Shown here in pieces: positions 9,001-16,847 of a stretch of 64,000 nucleotides of DNA. The notes below the pieces were generated by a model. It made no database searches. It was not told the origin of the DNA and was given only the letters and a program-made list of their open reading frames with translations. The position numbers and the translations under genes were made by a program. This DNA comes from an uncultured Gemmatimonadota bacterium (lineage in GTDB: Bacteria; Gemmatimonadota; Gemmatimonadetes; Gemmatimonadales; Gemmatimonadaceae): positions 99,896 through 163,895 of the forward strand of contig CADEDA010000007.1 in assembly GCA_902825965.1 (NCBI GenBank). Reading direction: 5' to 3'. The stretch's first letter is position 1; each line of letters opens with the position of its first letter.

Positions 9001-11122
9001 CGATGCCTACCGCGAGCTCGCCGTGGCGCAGGGCAACCTGGTGGGCGCCCTGGCCGACGCGTACGAACGGTACATCTATCGGCTGCGCGGGGCGCCGGAT
9101 CTGGATCCCGACGCCGACACCATCTCCCTCGCGCGGCGGCGGGCTCAGCTGCTCGCCGAGCTCGCGGTGCCACGGGTCGCGGGCGCGCGGGTCATCGCCC
9201 GCAATCGGGGGCACTACTCCGAGCAGTTGATCACCTGGACGGCGTCGCACCCCCGCGGCGTGTTCGCCTACAGCTACGAGGACACCCGCAGCGACGGCAT
9301 GATGACGTTCGCGGGGTTGACGGGCACCACGCGGATCGGTCGTCCCACGCCGCGCCGGTTCATCATCGGCCGCCGTGGCGTGGCGCTGACCTATGCGGTC
9401 CAGCCCACCCTCACCACCACGCGGCAATCGCGCAGCTTCACAGGCGGCGCCCTCGGGGGCGCGGGCTTCGAGGGGACGGTGGGCATGTCGTATGACGCGC
9501 TCTTCACCACCGGACGGACGGCGAGCGGTGCCAGCACCTCCACCACGGTCAGCACCACCGATGTCTCACCGCCCTCGGCGGTCGGCATCACGATCACGGG
9601 CGTGGAGGCCCGGTTCTCCAGCACGCGGCGCGCGCACGTGCACTGGATCGGGCGGCCGTCGTTCGAGGCCTCGTGGACGGCCTCGGACGCCCAGTCCGGG
9701 ATCTCGCAGTACTGGATCGGCTTCGGCAGCCGACCCGACAGTGCGGACATCCGGCCGATGACCAACTACCTCGGTCGGACGACGGTCGTGTTCGACGACA
9801 TCGTGGTGTCGCCGAGCCAGCCGCTCTATCTGATCGCACAGGCGGTGAACGGTGCGGGGCTTCGCGGGCCGCGCATCGCCTCCGCCATGATGCTGCGCGA
9901 CACGACGCCACCCACATGGACCAGCGGCGCAACCGTGCGCCGTGGCCTCCCCGGCAGCATGACGTACTCGGCGGCAGGGTACACCGCGACGCTGGCACCG
10001 ACGCTGCGTGCGGCCTGTCCGGCGCCTGTACCCGCGATGCCGCGGGAGCCGTCGTCGGGAACCGCGCCTCGGATCGCGGGCGGCTTCGGCGCGGCGGGGT
10101 CGGCCGCCGGCAGCGCCACGGGCGCAGGGGGGACGTGGAGCGGCGCGCTCGCCGGGGTGTCGACCGGGACCGTGGCGGCCCCGCGAGCCGTGACGGCGGT
10201 CGAGCCCAGCTTCGCGGCGCACTGGGGCGTCGCCCGCGACGCGGAGTCCGGTGAGGTGCTCCGCTACCACGTGCGCTTCGACACCGTCGCCGCCACCGCG
10301 TATCAGCAGAACGGCTGGATGGCGCTCGCCCCTGGGACGGCGCAGCTCACGCAGACGGGCACCCCGCTCGACTACACGCGACGTCTGTACCTCTCCGTGG
10401 TGGCCGAGAATATCTCCGGCCTGGCATCCGCGCCGATCGCATATGGCCCGTTCCGCCTCGACGATCCCACGCTCCCGGCGGCGCCGAAGTTCTGCGTGCG
10501 GGTCAACACCGCCGGTGCGATCGTCCTCGAGGTGGATACGCTCGGCGGCGATCCCGAGACGGGCGTGCGCGGCTACCAGTACAGCGTGCAGGTCAACGGC
10601 AGCACGGTCCGTGGATTCCCGGCCGGCGGCAGCATCGACGTGAACACGGCGTCGATGCAGACTGGGAGCGTCCGCCTGCCCGCCATCACCGTGCCGCAGG
10701 GCGGGCGTGTGCAAGTCTCCATGCGCAGCGTCAACGGGCAGGAGCGCGCCGGCACCGCGCTCGGCTCCGGCATCGCGATCCACGACAACACCCCGCCCGG
10801 CACGCCCACCGGCAGCGCGCGCATCACCACCATCGGGTCGAGCTACTTCGTGACCATCGAGGGCACCGTGGCCGTGGATCCGCAGTCGGCCGTGCAGCGG
10901 ATCGAGTACGCGATCGGCTCGCGCGAGGGCGCGGACGACATCCAGGCCTGGGGCGCCGTGGCGAGTTGGGCTCCGGGCGGTACGTCGTACCGGGCGTACC
11001 GGCTCGTGAGTGGCACCACCGTGGCGACGCTGACCGGCCGCACCCTGTACATCTCCGTGCGTGCGGTGAACGGCGCCGGACTCCCCAGTGGCATCGTCCG
11101 CTTCCGGGTGGTGGGACCATGA
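2..11122 (+). CDS. Giant exported beta-rich surface protein, 5' partial
   Basis: The frame is open to the window edge, so the true start and any signal peptide lie upstream. More than 3,700 residues are visible. Counting from the GTG at 14: residues about 250-1730 are alternating hydrophobic/polar beta-strand sequence containing a tandem duplication of about 730 residues; about 1730-2600 is further beta-rich sequence, becoming rich in aromatic and glycine residues after 2300; about 2610-3060 is helical, Glu/Arg/Ala-rich and probably coiled coil; about 3180-3702 holds four Ig/fibronectin-III-like domains. Cysteines occur in pairs 20-35 residues apart (near 248/266, 319/342, 473/505, 552/583, 1277/1311), as expected for disulfides outside the cytoplasm. 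It is the first visible gene of a coupled six-gene cluster of exported proteins. I do not recognise the family. A surface fibre, or a long beta-groove protein of the AsmA/TamB kind, are both only guesses. Confidence 0.85.
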   Translation, partial: PQHEVEVEGAPFHVYPPDALPLEVGQEYVWQVELLAPDGAALGSNGRRSEIFSFTWGTTRTGPITVATNVFPDSIELIPGRAWITGLGEVSLRESPGEYWLSGRAQLVAPSIFSRRIPIELRELTLDRSALPAVRITAGDASAGLRADDIPLLSRGNFVRFTGLSFSPTAGMTLAGELTLPGRPNLPLGGRVRITPAGLDGVLTAESSGTARLVDIGGDPVRFTVARASVAFPQARASFVGGLELFGHDVGCSNVSGDAEAGGSLTVRVVCSPTTPLSLIPGVDRFQLALAGVAGQVAVDLTTGAVTPTLSAAAALTMDAGIACSADFELGVTASGVTTNDFRPNCDAGDGSAALGVVQLALSALRIERFGYTAGRGFDFAMALDATPSIPLLEGLAIPSLAGVQITRDGMRFPSMDVAIPGSGITAGGFGFRVSRVRLPAFTLSWTDWQANNGDGFDFGFDAALTLPSLGAGAPSCLAGDAITLRDVGIRSGRFRATIVPRDFATGSCVFPLGPAGFELTRLGGALAIGIAGPSVSLDSLPEANGAIVLPPALSCDGSPRMTLGTAALRFGPNGRVFGRVSGLAPPCPIDLAAVQVRMRDASLDLGDRADGPQVMILRAEAEATFAIATTPVRGAGRIGVDLVQQRLTEGSLTFTGPLRLDLPRENPVLSFELSRVTLDTLGITVDGRNRLVLPGAPAIATTFNALTLDPRTMQVLAGEARFDAPFGFEVGINEGGLAWRAVARGAALGLTVGLRVDLPESIILDRAGFRAAGTGDARLIFDGRTFESLASTFSDDFGVDLQRFAVTQGRLDLRLRDQVVATIDRNGFHPNLAVIGMGLLPARLPLPNTSVAYLQVRSAVDSSLLVDVETVSGGGLRVRTRPGQPVGLVFPALQGGRAAAPQVDVNFDLTFDGLLEGLRSGRLDLRIPEASRAAFDLTALGIPFAADSFAIAPGPGGGPTRVTLAGRIPLFGGPRGAPGAAQLVLDAGGSLAGSVLLPLNERIPLVSGSERIALAVDTIAGSFDVNFPSGRVLFDLALAGGVEMALGGGTPTRASARVRVTDEGVRVSDVVLPELGPLTRMDMGGFALSLERLAIPRLEYVAGRWDFELSLDAGFQFPGLGDLQLPALRGILITPTGLTIPEYVVPEFPASTRLVDLDGFQVRPLAFRMSRLSFDWARGVLPTDFGFGFDFELGFGGLPASAPPELRNLRVTVLDAGYRNGRVIGRIEPRELATPVPLPLGGTAGIDILRLGGTLGESGGAQDVSVTVGGRFRLPEELQCPAATGGALNMPGATLTVTGAGQVSGQVTGLVPQCPLVLGPLAVQVTRSQLDFSIGGSGAQQALFGLDGTLKLPPPPGGTDSIVAGGSLTVDLVAGRLTDGFIEITRPFGLGFPAEDPVLTFSVARARLDTLGFTLTGEGGLNLDDGARIGVSFNRFALDLQTFRVRSGSASFTSSFALGAEVAAGGGLQWRALPAGAPPLTTDGFRLVLPDVVGIDSLGLRVSGTARAMVRVGDESLDSLSVEFRNQFALGLEPFGVRQGRVDFMNGSALIAHLDSTGFWPGDVFSVIPIPDRLGLPDTTVAFLQLREAGQAVVETETGPTGLTLRTRAGRGVRLEIPALRQGTEAAPSVEVRFDVTVDPRTFAFVRGSITATTPEGQESLLPLRNLGIPIDITDLAYGPTPSGPYGLRFGARVTLPPSMGDIEVRFDSLTISERGFSGTAEVGTFATTYDPSVRPVVTSTISPELGIDVIGVRAEFPEGGTPRVRLAGALRSSLFAEPGSGGTPTPEAIFFTASVGGAAGFEATVDLAAFEGRDLPLGVATFTPASIEGVPALAVTANDSEFTVRLSGTFRVPDLARDFGVTVRDLSIGTRGITIPDVRIATPAEGQRFDLFGQQFVLRDSVGGGADYPALGFRYVDNVLSATMTGAITLFPGAEYENTSRFWGLTVTSQGNVSIAGATLLSRSIPIVAPDVFTLDSVNIIDTQLRIAASVRLPEPLVQARQRATIAINPDGTVSGSFRVVALADESACCTGAQFIDFGIAKVRVRHLSMTLDVADPRSGGIEAVVDAYLGTDEEDRAQNHIRIGDTSGGTVLPGLRIGFDGSVLFQNYALAREFNFDFEVLNLRLTEVAAPTVPGQFGVVISGGLSLNIEAVTGSIEFQRFGITNQGVTFPPDGIREASLNIADVLAVRLADLVFINRDTTLTLANPDGGASSDSVTVTVSQLISFAGSVSIGGEDNPVFAGSVERFLFYKETSGGTTLIIRRASLTMQNILELTADFRFQETATGFGMVLGAQARLLITPAVGVRLYGMVSNNITAGDGLRVGMFIAITARIDLFPAVALTEFGAGFFYRPRVADVTNAYMMAGLDSAAINRIQSSPAGARDADFAVMFYAAIAIVSESVVEGRVFISVTSESFLLYGAATLLDQGAEKLSGGFYLVIGLREAFAEGSFWIRVNYEPLVTGELMINFFIYSEDAWGIHGQMNLNLLGFITANSDIFVGPPGFLFSLEIGARFDIWIITISAGFEATIWYREALGEVGGYVQIYVGLELLGGLVSAEARLRGAFLLAPDWMLYASASLRVSVVGISWEGTIWAKAQPSGWSGGMGSDPTMDEMIARAQAVRDEMESARDRALGLVSDASATAPELRRYSAEELSRAYDRLNALNANARRFVSSLSGYLETRNDFGPTPLNEHIPWYTQHVLDDARAPRLQTAEAAADLDTAIAGMESERTRVQDRLRLLRGDVTALRRGTFDTLPASPLRRVSLDSTVGSSSTDAYGRETRRMATDMGFELDVAAARSLTERTRAEHEASMNALREVKQRITAIEELLTRSRAVLSDTADGSFLRFAERYGSVTQQSQLFLARQVQLVNERRTYVATKLDTLRSRESGIRAAIAAKTAYRASDRRAVRELGLDRATMLGVLLATDTISRQFRSASVEPAPMSFIVEQTNLFGEYLWYDVGAAVLGRAIPALDSIEADQRATGGARVAAVEEAYAAVSDAYRELAVAQGNLVGALADAYERYIYRLRGAPDLDPDADTISLARRRAQLLAELAVPRVAGARVIARNRGHYSEQLITWTASHPRGVFAYSYEDTRSDGMMTFAGLTGTTRIGRPTPRRFIIGRRGVALTYAVQPTLTTTRQSRSFTGGALGGAGFEGTVGMSYDALFTTGRTASGASTSTTVSTTDVSPPSAVGITITGVEARFSSTRRAHVHWIGRPSFEASWTASDAQSGISQYWIGFGSRPDSADIRPMTNYLGRTTVVFDDIVVSPSQPLYLIAQAVNGAGLRGPRIASAMMLRDTTPPTWTSGATVRRGLPGSMTYSAAGYTATLAPTLRAACPAPVPAMPREPSSGTAPRIAGGFGAAGSAAGSATGAGGTWSGALAGVSTGTVAAPRAVTAVEPSFAAHWGVARDAESGEVLRYHVRFDTVAATAYQQNGWMALAPGTAQLTQTGTPLDYTRRLYLSVVAENISGLASAPIAYGPFRLDDPTLPAAPKFCVRVNTAGAIVLEVDTLGGDPETGVRGYQYSVQVNGSTVRGFPAGGSIDVNTASMQTGSVRLPAITVPQGGRVQVSMRSVNGQERAGTALGSGIAIHDNTPPGTPTGSARITTIGSSYFVTIEGTVAVDPQSAVQRIEYAIGSREGADDIQAWGAVASWAPGGTSYRAYRLVSGTTVATLTGRTLYISVRAVNGAGLPSGIVRFRVVGP
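1085..5110 (+). repeat. Tandem duplication of about 730 codons inside the giant gene
   Basis: Two long segments of the giant protein align in the same order with a period of about 728-730 residues (about 2,190 bases). Landmarks in the first copy and their partners in the second are: the FDFAMALD segment near base 1130 and DFELSLD near 3316; FDFGFDAAL near 1372 and FGFDFELGF near 3560; QGRLDL followed by DRNGFHP near 2434 and QGRVDF followed by DSTGFWP near 4621. The copies are clearly diverged (roughly a third of positions identical by eye), so the duplication is old and selected rather than recent. Confidence 0.8.
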
Positions 11123-13167
11123 CCTGGCGTTCCGCAGTTGCGGCGCTGTTGTTGCTCGCGTGCGCTGGGCCCCTGGCCTCGGCACAGGCACCGGCACAGC
11201 CAGCGGCATCGACGACGACCCGCGTGGTGCCCATGCGCATCGCGCCGGATACCGTGCTGCTCTACGTGCTGGGCGAGCTGCCGCGCAGCGGCACCCTCAC
11301 GGTGCTGCGAGGTGTGGCGGGACGCGACACCGTCGCGAGCCTTCCGCTCCGCGCCGTCGTGCCCGCGGCCGAGTTCCGTGTGGCGCTCGGCGACGGCTTC
11401 GATGCGTTGCGCCGCACGCTGCGCGTGGCAGATGAGGTCGAGCTCGCGCGGCGCGTCACCTCGGATGCGTTCGCGCAGACGGTCACGACCTTGGTCTCGC
11501 GTCCCGCGGCGACCGCGCTCGGCCGGCTGGTGGTGGACCCCGCGGCGCCACGCGGCGTGGAGGTGACGTACCGCGTCGAGTTGGAGGCCGCGGCGGGACG
11601 CGCCGGCGACCGCGTCCGCACGCTGAGCGTCCGGGCGCCAGCGGCCGACGCGGGGCTGCGCATGATCCCGGTCCCGAGCCGACTGCGCGTGGAGGCGCAG
11701 GCCGCCCAGCTCCGCCTCACGTGGGCCGAGACGCGCGCGGCCGATGAGTGGCACGTGGCGTATCACGTGTATCGGCGGATCAATGCCGGCCGCGAGGAAC
11801 GCCTCACCGAGTTGCCGATCGTGAGACTCGACGGGCGCGTGCCGTTCTTCGAGGATCGCGAGCTCCAGCAGGGCGCGACCTACCGCTACAGCGTGCGCGC
11901 GGTGGACATCGCCGGCCGCGAGGGACAGCCCTCCGTGGCGGAGTCGCTCACCGTGCGGGATCGCACGGCCCCCGAGCAACCGCGTGACCTCGTCGCCGTG
12001 AACGAACTGGGGCGGGTCCGCGTGTCGTGGGCGCCGTCGACGAGTGCCGATGTCGCGGGATACCACGTGGAGCGGGCGGCCGGCCTCAACAAGCGGTTCG
12101 TGCGTGTGACCACGCGTGCCCTCGCTCCGGACGTCCTCGTGTTCGTGGACTCCACGGTACCCCAGCGCGAACAGCACTTCTGGCGCATCCTGGCCGTGGA
12201 CTCCGCCGGGAACGTCGGTGCGCCGTCGAGCAGCGCGACGGGGGCCGCGGTGGACAACGTGCCGCCGCCACCGCCCACCAATGTCAGCGCGCGCGCGGTG
12301 CAGCGACGGCTGGTGATCTCGTGGACGCCGGTGCAGGCCCGCGATCTCCGCGGCTACCACATCTACCGCGGCGACGACTCCACCCGCATGGTGCGACTCA
12401 CCCGCGTGCCGTTCGTGGGACGCAGCTTCGTGGACTCCACGTCCGATGGCCGCGGCTTGCGGCCCGGTGGTGGCTACACGGTGCGGGTCGCCTCGGTGGA
12501 CAGCACGCTCAACGAAAGCGCGCCGGTGACCCTGCGGGTCGTCGTGCCCGACGATGAGGCGCCCGAGCCGCCGACCGGCTTCGTGGCCCGCGACGAACAG
12601 GGGCGCTACATGGAGCTCACCTGGTCGTCGAGCCCGTCGCCCGACGTGCGCTGGTACGTCATCACGCGTCGGGACTCCGCCGCGCAGCGCGGTGCCGCCG
12701 CCGCGGCCCGGGCGGCGGACAGCGTGTTGCTCGCGCGCGTGGACGGCCGCAGCGGATCCCCGTGGTCGCTGCGCGACACGCTGCCCAAGGTGCACGGCCG
12801 CACGTACCTGTATGCCGCGACACCGATCGACAGCGCCGGCAACGTGGGACGGCCGGCGATCGCGCGCATGAGCTTCGCCGAGAAGGTGCCGCCGCCGTCC
12901 GTGCGGTTCGCGGCGGCGACGCTGCTGCCGAACCGGGCCGGCGTGCGTGTGCGCTGGGAGCGTGTGGTGGACCGCGAACTCGCAGGCTACCACGTGTACC
13001 GGGCGAAGAACCCCACCGGGAACTTCGAACGGCGCACCCCACGCCCGGTGACGCAGCTCGAGTTCCTCGATGCTGGCGCCGACGGGACGTGGTGGTACGT
13101 CGTCCGCGCGGTCGATGCCTCCGGCAACGAATCCTCGGCCAGTCGGCCGGTGCGAGGCCTGCCATGA
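11119..13167 (+). CDS. Secreted fibronectin type III repeat protein
   Basis: The ATG at 11119 overlaps the stop of the giant gene (ATGA) and gives a 682-residue protein with a signal peptide (hydrophobic residues 6-22, cleavage after ASAQA). Residues about 30-180 are a unique N-terminal domain. Five fibronectin-III-like modules follow, beginning near residues 185, 283, 382, 480 and 591. Each opens with a proline-rich linker, has an SW or RW strand, a GYHxYR or equivalent strand, and a closing YxVRAVD-type strand. FN3 arrays of this kind act as spacers or binding modules in extracellular proteins. The tight coupling to the giant protein, which itself ends in similar modules, suggests the two work in one structure. 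The specific ligand is unknown. Confidence 0.85.
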   Translation: MTWRSAVAALLLLACAGPLASAQAPAQPAASTTTRVVPMRIAPDTVLLYVLGELPRSGTLTVLRGVAGRDTVASLPLRAVVPAAEFRVALGDGFDALRRTLRVADEVELARRVTSDAFAQTVTTLVSRPAATALGRLVVDPAAPRGVEVTYRVELEAAAGRAGDRVRTLSVRAPAADAGLRMIPVPSRLRVEAQAAQLRLTWAETRAADEWHVAYHVYRRINAGREERLTELPIVRLDGRVPFFEDRELQQGATYRYSVRAVDIAGREGQPSVAESLTVRDRTAPEQPRDLVAVNELGRVRVSWAPSTSADVAGYHVERAAGLNKRFVRVTTRALAPDVLVFVDSTVPQREQHFWRILAVDSAGNVGAPSSSATGAAVDNVPPPPPTNVSARAVQRRLVISWTPVQARDLRGYHIYRGDDSTRMVRLTRVPFVGRSFVDSTSDGRGLRPGGGYTVRVASVDSTLNESAPVTLRVVVPDDEAPEPPTGFVARDEQGRYMELTWSSSPSPDVRWYVITRRDSAAQRGAAAAARAADSVLLARVDGRSGSPWSLRDTLPKVHGRTYLYAATPIDSAGNVGRPAIARMSFAEKVPPPSVRFAAATLLPNRAGVRVRWERVVDRELAGYHVYRAKNPTGNFERRTPRPVTQLEFLDAGADGTWWYVVRAVDASGNESSASRPVRGLP

Positions 13168-15158
13168 ACGTCCGCGCCGTGGTGGGCATCGCACTGGTGG
13201 TTGGTGCGTCGGCCGTTCATGCGCAGCCGCCCGCCCTGCGCGCGACGCCGCGCACGCCCGACGGGAAGCCCGACCTGGTCGCCATCGAACGCATCGTGCG
13301 CGCGCGACCCACGGACGCCGAGACGCGCGTGGGGTTCGCCGCACTGCTGTTGCAGACCGGGGATACCGCGCGCGCCGAATCCGAGCTGCGCAACGCGCTG
13401 GCCACTCCCGGCATCGACCGCTCGCGTGTGGCCGTTGCCCTCGGTGAGCTGCTCGGCGTGCGTGGCCGCTACCTCGAGGGCGCCACGCAGCTCGCGCCGT
13501 TCGGTGCGGACAGCACCGCGCGGCGGCTGCGTGCCCGCTTGCTGCTCGTGGCCGGCGCGCGGGCGGAGCGCACCAGCGCGGCCGCCGACCTCTGGGCGCA
13601 GGCCGTGGCACTCGACCCCGGCTTGGTCGAGGGCTGGACCGGACTCGCGGCGCTCGCCGCGACGCGCAATGACGCCGATTCCGCGGTGGCCCTGGTCTCG
13701 CGCGGATTGCAGGCCAACCCCACCGATCCGCGCTTGCTGTCCATGCAGGCATCGCTGCTGAAGACGGACGAGAGCGTGGCGGCCGCGGTGGCCGGACTCC
13801 GTGCGGCCCGCCGACGGAACGCGACGGAGGAGAACGGTCTCGCGCTGGCGTCCCTGCTGCGCCAACAGGGTGATGCGCCCGCGTTGCTGGCGTTGATCGA
13901 CACGCTGCTCGCGCCCACCGCCCCGGGCCGCGAGGTCTTTCGGTTGGCGGCGGATGTGCGCCGACGGCGGGGGGACCGCGCGGTGGCACTGCGCCTCCTC
14001 GAGCGCGGGCAGGGCCTGCACCCGCGCGACGCGCTGCTCTTCGCGGACGAGGCCGTGATCCAGCGCGACGCGAAGGAGTGGCGGCTGAGCACGCAGGCCT
14101 GGCTCCGCGCGATCGATCGCAGCCGGGATCGGGCACCGCTGGAGTTCGAGCTGGCCGAGACCTACGTGCTGTCCGGCGACACGGTGAGCGCCCGCGCGCA
14201 GCTGGCGCCGCTGGCGGACGTCGCACGGCCGCCCGTGGTGTTGCATCGCGCGGCGCTCCGGCTCCGCGAGCTCCACGACACGGCGACCGCCGTCGCGGCC
14301 TGGCGCGCGCGGCTCGTGGCGGACAGCACGGATGCGGCGGCGCTGGTGGGGTTGGCGGAATCGTGCGACGCCGCCGGCCGCGCCGAGGAGGCCCGCGACC
14401 TGTGGCGCGCCGCAGAACCGATCCCCGGCAGCGGGCCGTGGCCGGCACTCGCGCTGCGGCGCGGGGTCGCCACCGACGAATGGCGGCGCTGGACGCGCCG
14501 CGCGCTCTGGCGGGGCCTCGAAGCCCTCGCCGGTGCGGAGCAACGTGCGCTCGGGGCACTCGAAGGCGGGACATCCACGGAGTCGCTCGCCCGAGCGCGC
14601 CCTGACCTCGCCGAGCGCGAACGTCTGATCGCCGCCTTGGGCCCGATCGTGGACTCGCTCGCGGCGGACGAAGGCTGGGGCAAGGCGGAGATCGTCGAGG
14701 CCGCGCGCGCGTGGCGCGGTGTCAGTGTGCTCACGCGGGCGATGGCACGCGCCGACGTGCAGCACGGGCGTTGGGCCGCCGCGACGGCCCGCTACGACTC
14801 CCTCATCGCGAACCGCAGCGCCGACGCGGCCCTGCAGATCGAGGTCGGGGACCACTATGCGCGGGTCGGGCGCGCGGCGGATGCACGTGTGCTCTTCACC
14901 CACGCGCTCGAGGCCTCGCCCGAGAGCGAGGCGCCGTTCCGGGCGCTGCTCGCGCTGGATCGGTCGCCCGAGGCCCTGGCCTCGCTGGAGAAACAGGTGC
15001 TGCGGCTCCGACTGCGGCTGCCCAAGTCGCTGGTCCTCGCCGACCGTCTCATCGAGGTGCTGCACCGGCAGGGGCGCGGCGCCGATGCCGCCCGGGTCGC
15101 GAAGGAACTCGAGACGCTGCGCGAAGAGCGCGGGGTGAAGCCGGAGGTGCAGCCATGA
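13164..15158 (+). CDS. Exported tetratricopeptide-repeat protein
   Basis: Start ATG at 13164 overlaps the previous stop (ATGA). The 664-residue product begins with a signal peptide (VGIALVVGASAVHAQ). The rest is almost entirely alpha-helical with TPR-like pairs: alternating small residues, recurring ARA/AEAR motifs, and repeats such as a VGFAALLLQTGDTARAE segment near residue 50. TPR proteins scaffold protein-protein contacts; in the periplasm they often help assemble outer-membrane or secretion complexes. Its position between secreted FN3 and outer-membrane barrel genes favours an assembly or chaperone role, which is inference. No enzyme motif is visible. Confidence 0.82.
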   Translation: MNVRAVVGIALVVGASAVHAQPPALRATPRTPDGKPDLVAIERIVRARPTDAETRVGFAALLLQTGDTARAESELRNALATPGIDRSRVAVALGELLGVRGRYLEGATQLAPFGADSTARRLRARLLLVAGARAERTSAAADLWAQAVALDPGLVEGWTGLAALAATRNDADSAVALVSRGLQANPTDPRLLSMQASLLKTDESVAAAVAGLRAARRRNATEENGLALASLLRQQGDAPALLALIDTLLAPTAPGREVFRLAADVRRRRGDRAVALRLLERGQGLHPRDALLFADEAVIQRDAKEWRLSTQAWLRAIDRSRDRAPLEFELAETYVLSGDTVSARAQLAPLADVARPPVVLHRAALRLRELHDTATAVAAWRARLVADSTDAAALVGLAESCDAAGRAEEARDLWRAAEPIPGSGPWPALALRRGVATDEWRRWTRRALWRGLEALAGAEQRALGALEGGTSTESLARARPDLAERERLIAALGPIVDSLAADEGWGKAEIVEAARAWRGVSVLTRAMARADVQHGRWAAATARYDSLIANRSADAALQIEVGDHYARVGRAADARVLFTHALEASPESEAPFRALLALDRSPEALASLEKQVLRLRLRLPKSLVLADRLIEVLHRQGRGADAARVAKELETLREERGVKPEVQP

Positions 15159-16846
15159 CCATGGACGCGAGGCACGCGGTGCTGTTGCTCGCCGTCTGCG
15201 CCGGCGCGGCGACGACGGCGGAATGCCAGGCCCTCCAGGTCCCCGGACTGCGCGTGAGCGGCAGCACCGAGGTGACCGGCGAGGCCTACGGCGCCAGCGG
15301 CATCGACAACCGTCGGCCGGGCAGCTCGTGGCGCGTCGCGATGCGGCCCACCGTCACGCTGTTCGGCGAGTTGAGCGCGAGTGTGGACCTCCTGCTCACC
15401 AACGAGGGCAATGAGTTCCGGCAGAACGTCAATCAGGTGGGCCTGCATCCCAAGTGGCGCTGGATGACCTTCCACCTGGGCGACTTCTCGCAGCCGATGA
15501 CGGGCTACACCGTGCAAGGCGTGCGCGTGCGCGGCGCCGGCGTCGACCTGCGCCCGGGCATCCTCCGCTTCTCGGTGCAGGGCGGGCGCACCCAACGCCC
15601 GGTGTTCGCGGGCTCGCAAGGCACCGTGTTCCAGCGCAACCTCGTGGCGGCTTCGCTCGGCGTCGGCCGCGAGGGCGGCAACTTCCTCGACCTCAACGTC
15701 GTGAAGGCGCGCGACGACATCACGCGTCGCGAGCTCGCGCTGCTCATCATCGACAGCACCTTCATCGACACGCTGCCGGGCGGGGCGTTCCGGCCGCAGA
15801 TCGGCACGCGCCCGCAGGAGAATCTCGTCGCCGGGCTCCACGGGCAACTCAACCTCTTCCGTCGCGCGCTGAGCGTGAAAGGGGAGGTGGCCGCGGCCCT
15901 CGTGACCAACGACCTCACGGCACCGCTCGTCGCCGATTCCTCGCTCAGCGGACCCGCCGCGGCCCTCGGGGACTTCCAGGATGTGCGCCTGAGCACCTCC
16001 GGGGACTTCGCGTACAACGTCGAGGCCTCGGCGAACGTGAAGCGCGTGCGGCTCCGCACTGCCTACGAGTACGTCGGGCCGGGCTACACCTCGCTCGGGC
16101 TCGCGTACCTGATCGGCGACCGGCGCAACCTCGCGTTCGATGGGTCCTGGCAGCTGCCCGGCGACCGTGTGGTGCTGCAGGGCAACTTCCGCCGCATGGG
16201 CGACAACCTGCTCGGGCAGCGGAGCTACACCACCGAGCGCGACACCTACGGTGGCGGGGTGATGCTCCGCCTCACGCAGTCACTCACCGGCAGCGTGAAT
16301 GCCATGCGCAACGTCGTGCTGAACGACGCGGTCGTCGATACGTTCGCCGTCGACGTGCGGGCGCTCGCAATCACCTCGTCCCTCTCGTCGCAGCAGGAGA
16401 TCCTCGGGCGGCGCACGGTGGTGAGCCTCGCCCACGCGTTCCAGAACTCGGTGGACGGCAACACCGTCCTCGGTGTCCCGGACGTCACGGCACAGAACGT
16501 CTCGGTGAGCCTGCAGGTCTTCCTCACGGAGCGCTTCTCGGTCACGCCGTCGTTCGCCGCCGTCACGAGTGAACTCGTGGGCCAGCCGACGAACCGGAAC
16601 GTCCAGCTCGGCTTCCGCGCCGCCGGCAGCCTGTTCGAGAACGCCCTGCGCCTCCAGGCCGCCGTCACCAACGCGCGCACCACGCAGGGACGTGACGTCA
16701 ACGCCGTGAATGCGAGTGCCACCTGGGACCTGCCCGGCGACGTGCGCATGAACCTCGCGATGCGCGCGAGTCGCTACGCCGCGTTCGGTCCCCAGGTCGC
16801 GTTCCAGGAGCAGGTCGCGACGCTGTCCTTCGCCCGGAGTTGGTGA
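15155..16846 (+). CDS. Outer-membrane beta-barrel protein of the surface cluster
   Basis: Start ATG at 15155 overlaps the TPR gene stop (ATGA). The 563-residue product has a signal peptide (hydrophobic residues 8-22) and then alternating amphipathic strands rich in Gly, Arg, Tyr and Phe throughout, ending in FARSW, an aromatic C-terminus typical of outer-membrane barrels. Near residue 110 a GDFSQPM segment is followed by GYTVQGVRVRGAGVDL; similar GDF...Y...GxRxRG segments occur in large Bacteroidetes-type outer-membrane proteins, but that likeness is only by eye. It may anchor or export the giant protein. It could also be an independent porin. Confidence 0.78.
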   Translation: MTMDARHAVLLLAVCAGAATTAECQALQVPGLRVSGSTEVTGEAYGASGIDNRRPGSSWRVAMRPTVTLFGELSASVDLLLTNEGNEFRQNVNQVGLHPKWRWMTFHLGDFSQPMTGYTVQGVRVRGAGVDLRPGILRFSVQGGRTQRPVFAGSQGTVFQRNLVAASLGVGREGGNFLDLNVVKARDDITRRELALLIIDSTFIDTLPGGAFRPQIGTRPQENLVAGLHGQLNLFRRALSVKGEVAAALVTNDLTAPLVADSSLSGPAAALGDFQDVRLSTSGDFAYNVEASANVKRVRLRTAYEYVGPGYTSLGLAYLIGDRRNLAFDGSWQLPGDRVVLQGNFRRMGDNLLGQRSYTTERDTYGGGVMLRLTQSLTGSVNAMRNVVLNDAVVDTFAVDVRALAITSSLSSQQEILGRRTVVSLAHAFQNSVDGNTVLGVPDVTAQNVSVSLQVFLTERFSVTPSFAAVTSELVGQPTNRNVQLGFRAAGSLFENALRLQAAVTNARTTQGRDVNAVNASATWDLPGDVRMNLAMRASRYAAFGPQVAFQEQVATLSFARSW

Positions 16847-16847
16847 G

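Noticed and set aside
10843..14574. 1,243-codon minus-strand frame across the FN3 and TPR genes
   Set aside because: Antisense to coherent repeat proteins; low-complexity Arg/Pro/Ala translation.
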